Below are positions 47,679-56,616 of a stretch of DNA of 64,000 nucleotides, one piece after another (the stretch's first letter is position 1; every line of letters starts with the position of its first letter). Position numbers and translations under genes: made by a program. The DNA comes from Acidovorax sp. (GTDB taxonomy: Bacteria; Pseudomonadota; Gammaproteobacteria; Burkholderiales; Burkholderiaceae_C). The notes under the pieces were generated by a model. That model was given only the letters and a program-made list of their open reading frames with translations. It searched no databases and was not told where the DNA came from. The stretch is taken from contig JAITLO010000039.1 of the NCBI GenBank assembly GCA_031277855.1, positions 186,001-250,000 on the forward strand. Direction: 5' to 3'.

Positions 47679-48547
47679 ATTCCTGCAAAAGCGAACAGGC
47701 TGTCCAGCACCCTGTCGGGGCCCCAGACCAGGGCGGCACAGCCAGCCCCTGCCAAAAAGGGGCCAAAAGGAATGTAACCGCCTTCACGCAGACCACTGGT
47801 GATTTGCATCACCAGACCCGCGATCAGGCCGAACACCGAGGCGATCAGAATCGTGGGCACCAGAGCCTGCCAGCCCAGCCAGGCACCCAGGGCCGCAAAA
47901 AGCTTGAAGTCGCCATAGCCCATGCCCTCTTTGCCAGTGGCTAGCTTGAAGACCCAGTACACCAGCCACAGGGACAGATAGCCGCCAGCCGCGCCCCAGG
48001 CTGCGTCCGCCAGTGACACCGGAATCCCATGCAAGGCACTGGCCAGCAGGCCAGCCCCCAGCAGTGGCAGCGTCAGGCAATCGGGCAGCAGCGTGGTGTC
48101 CCAGTCGATCAGGGCCAGGGTCAACAGCGTGGCGCCCCAGGCGCAATAAGCCAGTGCCATGGGGCTGGCACCCCAGTAGGCGATGCAAAAGGCAAACCAG
48201 GCGGCCGTGGCCAGCTCCACCAGCGGATAGCGCAGGCTGATGCCCGCATGGCAGTCTGCGCAGCGCCCGCGCAGTGCCAGGTAGCTGAGCACGGGGATGT
48301 TGTGCCGCCAGCGAATGCCATGGCCGCAATGCGGGCAGTGAGAGCCTGGAGTGGACAGGCTCAGTCGGGCAGGCAGAGGGAGACCGCTTGGCGCTGCGAG
48401 TGCATCAGCAGCTTGCGCGCCTTCGGCGGCCCATTGCAACTCCAGCATGCGCGGCAGGCGCCAGATTACGACGTTCAGAAAGCTGCCGATCACCAGGCCG
48501 AACAGGGCGGCCAGCCAGGCTTCAGTGCCAAAGTGCAGGGCCATCAC
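47675..48547 (-). CDS. pilD: Type IV prepilin peptidase PilD
   Basis: 290 aa polytopic aspartyl protease and N-methylase that matures prepilins. The cytoplasmic zinc loop is present (CPHCG and CADCHAG), and the two catalytic aspartates are in LIDWDTTLLPD and GYGDFKLFAALG. It overlaps pilC and coaE by 4 bp each. Confidence 0.95.
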   Translation of the reverse strand: MMALHFGTEAWLAALFGLVIGSFLNVVIWRLPRMLELQWAAEGAQAADALAAPSGLPLPARLSLSTPGSHCPHCGHGIRWRHNIPVLSYLALRGRCADCHAGISLRYPLVELATAAWFAFCIAYWGASPMALAYCAWGATLLTLALIDWDTTLLPDCLTLPLLGAGLLASALHGIPVSLADAAWGAAGGYLSLWLVYWVFKLATGKEGMGYGDFKLFAALGAWLGWQALVPTILIASVFGLIAGLVMQITSGLREGGYIPFGPFLAGAGCAALVWGPDRVLDSLFAFAGM

Positions 48548-49776
48548 ACGACCTGGCCGAGTTTGAAAATGGGCAAATACATAGACACGACGATAGCGCC
48601 AATCAGCGTGCCCAGAAACACAATGATGAAGGGCTCCATCAGGCTGGACAGGCCGGCCACCATTTCGTCCACCTCCTGCTCGAAATAATCGGCGGCCTTG
48701 CCCAGCATATGGTCGAGTGCACCCGACTCCTCGCCAATGGCGGTCATTTGCACCACCATCTGGGGGAAGACTTGGCTCTGGTCCATGGCCGTACTCAGGC
48801 TGGTGCCGGCGGCCACGGCCTGCTGAATGCCTTGCGTGGCCTTCAGGAATACATGATTGCCCGAAGCCCCGCCCACGGAGGCCAGGGCCTCAACCAAGGG
48901 CACGCCGGCGGCAAACAGGGTGGAGAGCGTGCGTGCCCAGCGGGCCACGCAGGCCTTGGTGAGCAAGGGGCCGAAGAGCGGCAGTCTCAACAGCAGCCTG
49001 TCGGTGCGTTGCTGCAGAGCTTCGCTGCGCTTCCAGGCATGCCGCAGGCCATAGAAGCCGGCGCCCAGCCCGCCCAAGATCAGCCACCACCAATGCACCA
49101 GGGTGTTGCTGACGCCCATCACTAAAAGGGTTGGGAGCGGGAGCTCGGCGCCAAAAGAGGAGAAGATTTCCTTGAAGGCTGGGACCACAAAGACCATGAG
49201 TGCCGACACCACCACCAAGGCGACCAGGAGCACGGCGCAGGGATACATCAGTGCCGATTGGACCTTGGACTTGATGTGCTCGGTCTTCTCCATATGGCTG
49301 GCCAAACGCTCCAGCAGAACGTCAAGAATGCCGGCGGCCTCTCCTGCCGCGACCAGGTTGCAGTACAGCGGGCTGAAATGCTGCGGATGCTTGCGAAAGG
49401 CCGCATTCAGCGCGCTGCCGGTTTCCACATCGCTGCGAATCTCGTGCAGCAGCTGGCCCAGGCGTGGATTGCGGTGGCCGCGTCCGACAATGTGAAACGA
49501 CTGCAGCAATGGCACGCCAGCCTTCATCATGGTGGCCATTTGGCGGGTGAAGAGTGCAACATCCTTGGGTTGGATGCGCCGCCCTGCACGCCGGCGCTGC
49601 CGCTGGATGCGGAGGCTGACTATGCCTTGGCGGCGCAGATGGGACTGCACTGCTGCAGTGCTGGTGGCGCGCATTTCCCCCTGCACGGCCTTGCCGCGGC
49701 GGTCTCTGCCTTCCCAGACAAACCAGGGCTCTTTGGCGCTGGTTTTGTTGCTGTGGGCGCGGGTTGCAGTCGCCAT
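48544..49776 (-). CDS. pilC: Type IV pilus inner-membrane platform protein PilC
   Basis: 410 aa GspF-family protein with two repeated T2SSF domains and three membrane helices. Typical parts are FTRQMATMMKAGVPLLQSF, GEAAGILDVLLERLA and IGEESGALDHML. It couples the PilB motor to the growing pilus. It starts 26 bp after the pilB stop. Confidence 0.95.
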   Translation of the reverse strand: MATATRAHSNKTSAKEPWFVWEGRDRRGKAVQGEMRATSTAAVQSHLRRQGIVSLRIQRQRRRAGRRIQPKDVALFTRQMATMMKAGVPLLQSFHIVGRGHRNPRLGQLLHEIRSDVETGSALNAAFRKHPQHFSPLYCNLVAAGEAAGILDVLLERLASHMEKTEHIKSKVQSALMYPCAVLLVALVVVSALMVFVVPAFKEIFSSFGAELPLPTLLVMGVSNTLVHWWWLILGGLGAGFYGLRHAWKRSEALQQRTDRLLLRLPLFGPLLTKACVARWARTLSTLFAAGVPLVEALASVGGASGNHVFLKATQGIQQAVAAGTSLSTAMDQSQVFPQMVVQMTAIGEESGALDHMLGKAADYFEQEVDEMVAGLSSLMEPFIIVFLGTLIGAIVVSMYLPIFKLGQVV

Positions 49777-49801
49777 GCAAAGCTCCTCGGGAAAGCATGC
49801 T

Positions 49802-51541
49802 TTAGCTATTGGTCACGGCCAGAACCTCTTCCAACGAGGTCTGGCCCCAGCGGACTTTGTGCAGACCGGATTCACGCAGCGAACGCACGCCCTCGGCCCT
49901 GGCCTGGGCTGCAATCTCCAGCGCGCTGCCGTCGCGCAAGATGATGTGCTGTATGGCATCGCTGACGGGCATGACCTGGTGGATGCCGATGCGTCCCCGG
50001 TAGCCGTTGTTGCACTCCGGGCAGCCCACGGCATGGTAGGGCCGCCAGGAACCATCGAGCTGTGCCTCGGTAAAACCGGCCTCCAGCAAGCTGCTGCCCG
50101 GAATATCGACCGCAGTCTTGCAGGCCTCGCACAGGCGCCGCGCCAGGCGCTGGGCCGTGATCAACATCACGCTGGAGGCGATATTGAAGGGTGCCACCCC
50201 CATGTGGCGCAGGCGCGTGAGCGTGCTGGGCGCGTCGTTGGTGTGCAGCGTGGAAAGCACCAGGTGCCCGGTTTGCGCGGCCTTGATGGCAATGTCTGCG
50301 GTTTCCAGGTCTCGGATTTCGCCCACCATGATGATGTCCGGATCCTGGCGCAAAAAAGACCGCAGTGCTGCGGCAAAGCTCAGCCCGGCCTTGTCGTTCA
50401 CATTCACCTGGTTGACACCGGGCAGGTTGATTTCCGATGGGTCTTCGGCGGTGGCGATGTTGACGCCGGGCTGGTTCAGCAAATGCAGGCAGCTGTAGAG
50501 CGATACCGTCTTGCCCGAGCCCGTGGGCCCGGTGACCAAGACCATGCCATAGGGGCGCTGAATGGCCTGGAGCAGGCGTTGTTTTTCTTCGGGCTCGTAA
50601 CCCAGCGCGTCAATGCCTATTTGTGCGCTGCTGGGATCGAGTACGCGGATCACGATTTTTTCGCCAAACAGCGTGGGCAGGGTAGAGACACGGAAGTCAA
50701 TCACTCGGTTGGCGGCAGCCTTGAGCTTCATGCGGCCATCCTGGGGTACGCGCTTTTCGGCAATGTCCAGTTGTGAGATCACCTTGATGCGTGCGGTCAG
50801 TTTGTCTTTGATGGCAATCGGCGGCGCAGCAATTTCGCGCAGCATGCCGTCTATGCGAAAGCGCACGCGGTAATGGTGCTCGTAGGGCTCGAAATGCAGA
50901 TCGGAAGCCCGCATGCGAACAGCGTCCAGCAGCATCTGCTGCAGGAATTTGACCACGGGAGCGTCCTCGACATCGCCGCGCAGGCTGCGCGTATCTGCAG
51001 CCGCTTTGTCGTGGATGCTGTCGAAGGCAAGCCCGCCAGCGATGCCGACATAGCTGTCCAGTGCATTGACTGCGCTGTGATGGCTGGCATCCAGCAGCTT
51101 GAGCAGTGCGTCGTACTCGGCCACCACCCATTCCACCGTCAGCTGGGTGGCAAACTTGATTTGCTTGGCAGCCTCCTGGTTGCTGGGGTCGGCCGTAGCC
51201 ACAATCAACTTTTTGCCGCGCTTGGCCAAAGGGAGCAACTGGTGGTTGCTACAGATTTTTCTATCCAGCAGATGGCGAGGCAGGCGCTGAAGGTCCAGAG
51301 CTCCCACATCCAGAAGCGGGGTGGCAAAGATTTGTGAAACGGCAGCAGCCAAGGCTGCAGCGCTCATATGGCCGGACGCCAGCAGGGCGGCTACCAAACC
51401 AGTCTTGGTGCGCTGGGCCTGCAGCAATACATCTTGCAGCACATGGGCAGGCAGCAGCTGTGCTTGTACCAAGGCCTGTCCTAGCTCCAACCCAGATGCC
51501 GAGCCGTGCACTACAGGGGCGGGGGAAGAAGGCGCAGCCAT
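49802..51541 (-). CDS. pilB: Type IV pilus extension ATPase PilB
   Basis: 579 aa. An N-terminal N1 domain (LPAHVLQDVLLQAQ region) is followed by a secretion ATPase core with Walker A GPTGSGKTVSLY, the Asp box near TAEDPSEINLPG, Walker B in DIIMVGEIRDLETADIA, and a tetracysteine zinc site (CEACKTAV, CPECNNG). It powers pilus assembly. The start is ATG 51541, with the frame open to 51613. Pilin genes are not in the window. Confidence 0.95.
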   Translation of the reverse strand: MAAPSSPAPVVHGSASGLELGQALVQAQLLPAHVLQDVLLQAQRTKTGLVAALLASGHMSAAALAAAVSQIFATPLLDVGALDLQRLPRHLLDRKICSNHQLLPLAKRGKKLIVATADPSNQEAAKQIKFATQLTVEWVVAEYDALLKLLDASHHSAVNALDSYVGIAGGLAFDSIHDKAAADTRSLRGDVEDAPVVKFLQQMLLDAVRMRASDLHFEPYEHHYRVRFRIDGMLREIAAPPIAIKDKLTARIKVISQLDIAEKRVPQDGRMKLKAAANRVIDFRVSTLPTLFGEKIVIRVLDPSSAQIGIDALGYEPEEKQRLLQAIQRPYGMVLVTGPTGSGKTVSLYSCLHLLNQPGVNIATAEDPSEINLPGVNQVNVNDKAGLSFAAALRSFLRQDPDIIMVGEIRDLETADIAIKAAQTGHLVLSTLHTNDAPSTLTRLRHMGVAPFNIASSVMLITAQRLARRLCEACKTAVDIPGSSLLEAGFTEAQLDGSWRPYHAVGCPECNNGYRGRIGIHQVMPVSDAIQHIILRDGSALEIAAQARAEGVRSLRESGLHKVRWGQTSLEEVLAVTNS

Positions 51542-51612
51542 GTGGAGGTGCCGCAGCAGGAGTAGGTGATGCAGGGCATCATCCCGTAGTGCACGGCGGC
51601 TGCATAGACGCA

Positions 51613-51634
51613 AAAGCCTGCTTGCGCAGGCTTT
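51613..51634 (-). terminator. Stranded native terminator of tRNA-Pro
   Basis: Perfect 9-bp stem AAAGCCTGC/GCAGGCTTT with a 4-base loop. On the minus strand it lies 18 bp after the tRNA 3' fragment at 51652-51696. The intact tRNA is now 9.8 kb away, so the element was inserted between the tRNA and this terminator. Confidence 0.75.
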
Positions 51635-51644
51635 GGGCGGTAGA

Positions 51645-51696
<52 letters not shown>

Positions 51697-52097
51697 TGCC
51701 TTTCCTACAGGGGAATGGGCTTTCACGGAGTTCCGAGCGCAGTATAGCCTTTAATGAAATCAGTCAATTAACAGGATCATCTGACTGGCTTCGCGCCGTT
51801 TCGTGCACCTTCGCGAAACGGTCATGTCCACCGATTGGCCACTGATATGGAGGTCGAGTCAGGGCCGTAGACTGATGCTTGGCTCACCCTCTCATGGGCT
51901 GGCTCTTCGAGCAGGTTCGGGCTGCATGCGGTCCCGAGTTGGGCGATGCTTGTCTGGTTTTTGCAAAATTTTATTGGACGAAAAACGCCTTGTGAAAGAC
52001 AACGTTTTCAATAGCTAGCTTTTCACTGGCGACGTCGGAGCCCAAACGGGTGAAGCAAGCTGGGCTATACAGGACATCGAAGCTTCCCTTTTTCAAG
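51697..52097. other. Non-coding stretch next to attL
   Basis: About 400 bp with only short unlikely ORFs. No tRNA, strong hairpin or recognisable promoter was identified. It may hold integrase arm sites and the promoter of the HTH gene. Confidence 0.5.
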
Positions 52098-52415
52098 ATG
52101 ACCACCAGTATCCCCTGCATCCCTCTCTCCAAAGAAGACGTCGCCAAAGCGATGGGAGTGACCACGCGAACCATCGAGAACTGGGTCAAGTACGAGGGAA
52201 TGCCTGCGCCTTCTTCCATCGGTAACCGCGTCTATTGGCATCCGGACATCTTCGATGAATGGTTGCAGCGACGTCTGCGAGGGCAGGATGCCTGTGTCGA
52301 CGCTGTGCCGGTTGCATCGCGAAAGCGCAAGTCTTCGCATTCAAGTGATCATGATCAGATTCAACTTCGGAATGCGAAAAGGATCGCGGACATCAGCGGA
52401 GTTTCCAATGGCTGA
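52098..52415 (+). CDS. Excisionase-like helix-turn-helix protein
   Basis: 105 aa. Residues 10-60 (LSKEDVAKAMGVTTRTIENWVKYEGMPAP, then RVYWHPDIFDEWL) form the MerR/AlpA-type winged helix of excisionases and AlpA regulators. The C-terminal 40 residues are basic and polar. A position near attL at the far end from the integrase fits a recombination directionality factor or integrase regulator. The ATG at 52098 is chosen, and the frame is open to 52050. Confidence 0.75.
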   Translation: MTTSIPCIPLSKEDVAKAMGVTTRTIENWVKYEGMPAPSSIGNRVYWHPDIFDEWLQRRLRGQDACVDAVPVASRKRKSSHSSDHDQIQLRNAKRIADISGVSNG

Positions 52416-52446
52416 CCAGGGGTGACAATCCTGTAAGCCAAAACGA

Positions 52447-52475
52447 AAGCCCCCCACCACGTAGGTAGGGGGCTT
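52447..52475 (-). terminator. Intrinsic terminator of the structured RNA
   Basis: AAGCCCCC/GGGGGCTT plus ACC/GGT with one mismatch and a 5-base loop. On the minus strand it runs into TTCGTTTT. It sets the likely 3' end of the RNA near 52440. Confidence 0.75.
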
Positions 52476-53409
52476 GAGATTGGATGACCTTCAGCGAGCA
52501 TGTCTGCTCGCCCTAATGCCGCGCAGTCTGTCCTCCAGGGATACGCGGGCTTCCTTCCTCTCTCGCACTCCCCTGCCGCCAGGCAGGGGGTCTTCGCTGT
52601 CAGCGCCGCCAGGCGCCTCCAGCTATCAGACTTGCAATGAGCCGCCAGGCTCACCTCCCCTTGCGGGGTACACACATTTTCAATCGCTGGCAGTTTTCGA
52701 GTGGTCTTGCGACCGTTGCCTCAGGCTTAGGTGATTAGCCCTCGCCATCAGCTCAATCTCTACTATCCGCCGCTCCCTCTCCTCTGCTCGCTGGTGCCAC
52801 CCAGCATCTGTGCAGGCCGGAGATTCCCACGTTAGTCCAAGTGATCTCACCACGATTCAAGGCTCTGTCGTCTCAGGGTTGGTGCATCGCATACGCTTAC
52901 CCGGGGTGACCCGGTTTCAGCCCTCGATGTTCCATAGCTAGGCTTACCTGCCCAACCCTTCGCTGACGAATCACTCCCGGAGGAGCAGGCCCAAGGTGAT
53001 TGCTCAGATGGGGGACTCACACCCCCAGTTACAGGCTTAAGCTATCCAGAGACCCGCGCGTTGTCAGCGCGGTGCCAGGCAGTCCAGGTTTCCCCTCGTG
53101 CCCCTGCCGCATTACTGCGACCTCATCAGCCCACCTGCCGAGCCCGCGTCATAGCCGTTCGGTTTCAGCTATCCCACGGACGGATTGGTTACCGTTGTCC
53201 ACGTGGACCGGGTTGGTCTGCGTTGCCGCAGCTCCCGTGTCCGTGTCGCCCAACCTCTCGGTTCCATAGTGGGTCGAGGAGGTACTGTCGTACCTCGGCG
53301 CCCGTTTCAGCCGCACCAACCAGCGTTACCCGGTATGCAGCTAAGGCGATTTGCGAAAAGGTGGCGTCTCTTCGCGCGGGGTTTCCCCCTGTGTGTTTGT
53401 TGCAAGCTG

Positions 53410-53463
53410 GCGGTCCTGCCCTGTGCACCCTCATGGAGTAAGACGCATAGGGCAGGACCGCCG
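53410..53463 (-). repeat. 14-bp perfect hairpin inside the RNA region
   Basis: Arms GGCGGTCCTGCCCT and AGGGCAGGACCGCC, 26-base loop. It is the strongest single stem of the region and lies near the presumed 5' end of the RNA. Confidence 0.75.
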
Positions 53464-53578
53464 ACTGCAAGCCGCAGGGCATACGCCCCGCGTCATGTCT
53501 TGCCTCGCTTGTGTATAGCGCGAGAGGCCTGTTTCTATGAGCGTCCAAAAGACTAGAGCTCAAGCTCGTGTCAAAGGC

Positions 53579-56251
53579 TCAAACGGAAGGTTGCTTTCGT
53601 CTCGCCTGGACTGTCGCCTTCCTAGCCTCTACGCTGGCCCGCCAGGATTCGAGCCTGTCTATATCATCACGAAGTTCGTCGGGGTGTGGTGTCGGAATTT
53701 GCGCCGCCATCGCTGGGTCGTGCCCTGAGAACTTCGAACTCTTTGTCATGCCTGCGTTCACCTCGTGATAATCCGCGTCCTCAACGACTACACCCTTCAG
53801 CCGCTGAGTCGACACACCTTCGTCAAAGCGAACGATGGTGTTGTCCAACAGCACCTCCTCAACCCCTCGCTCCCATGCCATGCGCAAATGCGAGTAGGCC
53901 TCGCGGCTGAGGCGTGTTGCCTCGGCTTCTTCGTTAGCCTTGTACGCCCTTGCCACCTCAAGCTGCATCGACCTCAACGCCTTCACACGCTTCGAAGTAC
54001 TAAGCGTGTCGAAGGGCAAACGGTCCGTTTGGATTCCGAAGCCGGCAGGCCCTCGCCCGATGCACTGCGTTGATATGTTCGTGCGCTCCAGTTCGGCCTG
54101 CTGTTGGACGATGCGAAGGAAGTAGACGTCGTGCGTGAATACGATGACTTGCCGAGCCTTGGACTCCTGAACGAGCCGAGCAGCGACGTGCCACCGGCGT
54201 CTATGGTCGAGTGAAGAGACTGGGTCGTCAAAAACAACGCCCCCGCGTCCACATCCCAGTTTGACCTCTGCCAGAAATGATGCAATCGCGATGCTTCGCT
54301 GCTCACCTTCGCTGAGAATTGCGGATGGTGCACCGCCGCCAGGTAATTGCAGCCGCAGTTTGTATTGAGTCTTGCCGTTGGGCGACTCGGGCTTCATCGC
54401 AACTTGCAGCTCGTGGACGTTGAGTGCGCGGAGTTCCGCGTTGAGGGCGTCCACCACCTCCTGGGTTGCCATCTTCTCCGACAAGTCGGTCGACTTGCGC
54501 GAGATGCCAGTCACGACGATTCCGTCGGCGCAGGCTTTCAGCTTTGCGTTGTGAACAAGCTTCTCCAGCGCTTCCAGCACGGAGCTTTTGATTTCGGCGA
54601 GTTTTGCGCGAGCGTCAAGTTCTGCTTGCTGGATGACCATCTCAGCGCGCGCCTTGACATTCATCGCATCCTCGAGCGACTTGGCATCCTTTGACAATGC
54701 CTCGGCCTTGTCGCGTAAACAGGCGCTGGGGCAGACGGGTAGGGCTGCGATAGATTCCCAAGGGATGGCCGATCCAGAAGCCTGCATCGCAGCGGCTCGG
54801 CGTTCTTGCATAGATTTTTGAAATGCGACGAAATCGTCAAACGTGTCGGGGAATGCTTCCTGCAATTCCTTGCCTAGCGCCTCGTCGATCCCGAGATCCA
54901 GGGCCGCGTTCTGGACGGCGAGGTAGGCCTCCTTTGCTGCGGCCTTCGCGCTCTTCGCAACCTTCTCGGCTTCTTGCTGGATGAACGTGTCGAAAGCGAC
55001 CAGCTTCGCAACGCCGTCTTCACCGAGGGGCTGCTGGCAAAGCGGGCAGGAGGCGTCGGTAGGTAGGCCAGGAAATGAGTGGTCGGCGTGCGAGATCGTT
55101 GCGTAGGCTCGGGCCGCCTCGAATAACACTTCCCAAGGCTCTCCACCGGTTCCAGGGAGCAGTCCAGGAGTTTCCCGGAACTGCTTGGAGGCGAGCTGTG
55201 CAGCTTGCTTGGCCTGGTTCGACTTCGTCACGAGCGCGTGCAGCCTTTGGACCTTGCCGTCATCGACCGTGGCGAGTGCAGCGTCGATACGGTTCGCCAG
55301 CCCCGTGAAGCGACTGGCGCGATTCCGCAGGGCCAGTGCTTTTTGCTTGGGGTCCTGCTCCGCGAGGGCTTTGTTAAGGGTTGTGAGCTTGGCGAGGTCC
55401 TCATCATCTATCGCAGCAAGGTCTTCGATCTCCTTCGCCTTCGTCAAATGCGACAAGGTAGACAACTTGCGCCCAACCGGAGTCATTGTCCTGGACAGCA
55501 CCGCGAAGGGCTCAAGGTTAGGCCTATTGGCCGCCATCTCCTTGGTTGCCATCGCCTTCACGGCTTTGCATGCCTTAACTAACCCTTCGAGAATATCCAG
55601 GCCGTAGGGCACATAGGCGAAGTCGCCCTCATTGTCGAGGTAAGCGCGTGCGCAGTGTGAATCGAAGATTGCGATCTCCGACAATTGCTCGGGAGAGTCG
55701 TGACCGCCCACCCAAGCCAGTTGCATTTTCGTGCCGTCCGCAATTACGTCGAACTCTGCCATCGGCAGGCCGGGTTTGGCGTCGGCCTTGCGGGCATTTG
55801 GCAGGATCGGCTCAGCTTGGCTCCTGGCTCTGCACGCCTTTTTCAGCACACGGGAGTAGCCGGACTTCCCTGCGCCGTTCTCTCCATAGATGACCGTGAG
55901 TCCTGTTGGCGCGATGGGAAGGAGTTGACCTTCTGCCAATGCGTTGACGTTGACTAGGTTTTTGATGGCGACGATTTGCACTAGACGTTCAGGCACCTGT
56001 GGTGCTGCAACCTCCGCCGCAGCGAGTTTGGCCGCCTCGCGCCTCTCCTGGTCCTCAATACCGTAGATGGTCTTGGCCATTGCGAAGAGGTCGTCGAGAT
56101 CAGCAACCGAAAGCTCTCTATTGACGTACAGCCTACGAATTGCATCCTGCTGCCAATCAGGTAAGCCTTGGGACCACTTTTGGATCTCTTGAAGAATCGT
56201 CAACGCTTGCTCCTCTACCAAACCTGAATACGGCGCGATCGTGACCAACAA
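53579..56251 (-). CDS. RloC/PrrC-like ABC ATPase (possible anticodon nuclease)
   Basis: 890 aa. An N-terminal region of about 90 residues is followed by an ABC ATPase split by a long helical insert: Walker A 123-131 (GENGAGKSG), a Cys-Pro-Leu-Cys zinc-hook-like pair at 402-405, signature LSEGEQ 646-651, Walker B VVFDDP 672-677, D-loop at 679-682 and switch FTHD 705-708. The C-terminal 130 residues carry Arg790-x3-Glu794 and His829 (or His844), resembling the Arg/Glu/His triad of PrrC and RloC anticodon nucleases. I infer a phage-defence ATPase-nuclease; the nuclease part is only motif-level. TTG 56251 gives the longest form, but TTG 56203 has GAGGAG six bases upstream and may be the true start. 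The structured RNA region follows 14 bp after the stop. Confidence 0.78.
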   Translation of the reverse strand: MLVTIAPYSGLVEEQALTILQEIQKWSQGLPDWQQDAIRRLYVNRELSVADLDDLFAMAKTIYGIEDQERREAAKLAAAEVAAPQVPERLVQIVAIKNLVNVNALAEGQLLPIAPTGLTVIYGENGAGKSGYSRVLKKACRARSQAEPILPNARKADAKPGLPMAEFDVIADGTKMQLAWVGGHDSPEQLSEIAIFDSHCARAYLDNEGDFAYVPYGLDILEGLVKACKAVKAMATKEMAANRPNLEPFAVLSRTMTPVGRKLSTLSHLTKAKEIEDLAAIDDEDLAKLTTLNKALAEQDPKQKALALRNRASRFTGLANRIDAALATVDDGKVQRLHALVTKSNQAKQAAQLASKQFRETPGLLPGTGGEPWEVLFEAARAYATISHADHSFPGLPTDASCPLCQQPLGEDGVAKLVAFDTFIQQEAEKVAKSAKAAAKEAYLAVQNAALDLGIDEALGKELQEAFPDTFDDFVAFQKSMQERRAAAMQASGSAIPWESIAALPVCPSACLRDKAEALSKDAKSLEDAMNVKARAEMVIQQAELDARAKLAEIKSSVLEALEKLVHNAKLKACADGIVVTGISRKSTDLSEKMATQEVVDALNAELRALNVHELQVAMKPESPNGKTQYKLRLQLPGGGAPSAILSEGEQRSIAIASFLAEVKLGCGRGGVVFDDPVSSLDHRRRWHVAARLVQESKARQVIVFTHDVYFLRIVQQQAELERTNISTQCIGRGPAGFGIQTDRLPFDTLSTSKRVKALRSMQLEVARAYKANEEAEATRLSREAYSHLRMAWERGVEEVLLDNTIVRFDEGVSTQRLKGVVVEDADYHEVNAGMTKSSKFSGHDPAMAAQIPTPHPDELRDDIDRLESWRASVEARKATVQARRKQPSV

Positions 56252-56616
56252 GCGCCATCTTGAATATGTGCATTCAATGTGTTCTTACACGTATCAAAAT
56301 ATTACTCGAAGTCGAGCGCCATGCGATTTGAAGGTATGTAGCCCTAGGCGGGAGACGATAACGACAGACCATTCAGAAATGATCGCTGGCAGGGTATCGC
56401 TGCAAAGCGGTCCAAAAGCGCCGTCTCACGGACGACAGCGATGGGTCGCGTGCAGCCAATGGACAACGCTGTGATGCTCATCACCTAGTAGGTGACTGCC
56501 TCTGGCAGGAACATCTATTCGTCTCAGTCTCCCCAGCCCACTCACACGCTCCAGCCGTGTGATTTTTCGCCCCGCGTCGGCCTATACGAAGGTATCCAAA
56601 CTCACAGGAGCCTTCG
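56252..56616. other. Divergent intergenic region in the element
   Basis: 365 bp between the ATPase gene and the divergent unknown gene. It must hold both promoters. A short palindrome TCACCTAGTAGGTGA lies at about 56479-56493. No other feature was recognised. Confidence 0.5.

Larger units (their letters stand above)
52440..53565 (-). ncRNA. Candidate large structured RNA, family not recognised
   Basis: About 1.1 kb without a credible protein on either strand, on the same strand as the ATPase gene that ends at 53579. The minus strand folds into many local hairpins with recurring tetraloops on unlike stems. GCAA caps stems at 52657-52668, 52703-52714 and 53218-53231; GACA at 52494-52511 and 53279-53296; TGGC at 52570-52589, 52603-52616 and 52638-52653. 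GCAA is a GNRA loop only on this strand. CTGAAAC appears three times, and an intrinsic terminator lies at 52447-52475. The 5' end is uncertain; it may be processed from the ATPase transcript. An ORF-less group II intron was considered, but no domain V-like hairpin was found. The function is unknown. Confidence 0.6.

Noticed and set aside
52361..52675. 104-aa minus-strand ORF across the RNA terminator
   Set aside because: It reads through the intrinsic terminator and the triple hairpin, with no protein-like features.
53189..53563. 124-aa minus-strand ORF in the RNA region
   Set aside because: It runs through several hairpins, has no recognisable domain and low-complexity composition. The folding signal explains the region better.
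52440..53565. Group II intron
   Set aside because: The GNRA loops and GAAAC motifs suggest one, but there is no reverse transcriptase, no recognisable domain V hairpin and no clear intron boundaries. Kept only as an alternative.
52440..56251. Retron or DRT-type defence system
   Set aside because: A structured RNA lies beside an ATPase, but no reverse transcriptase exists in the element.
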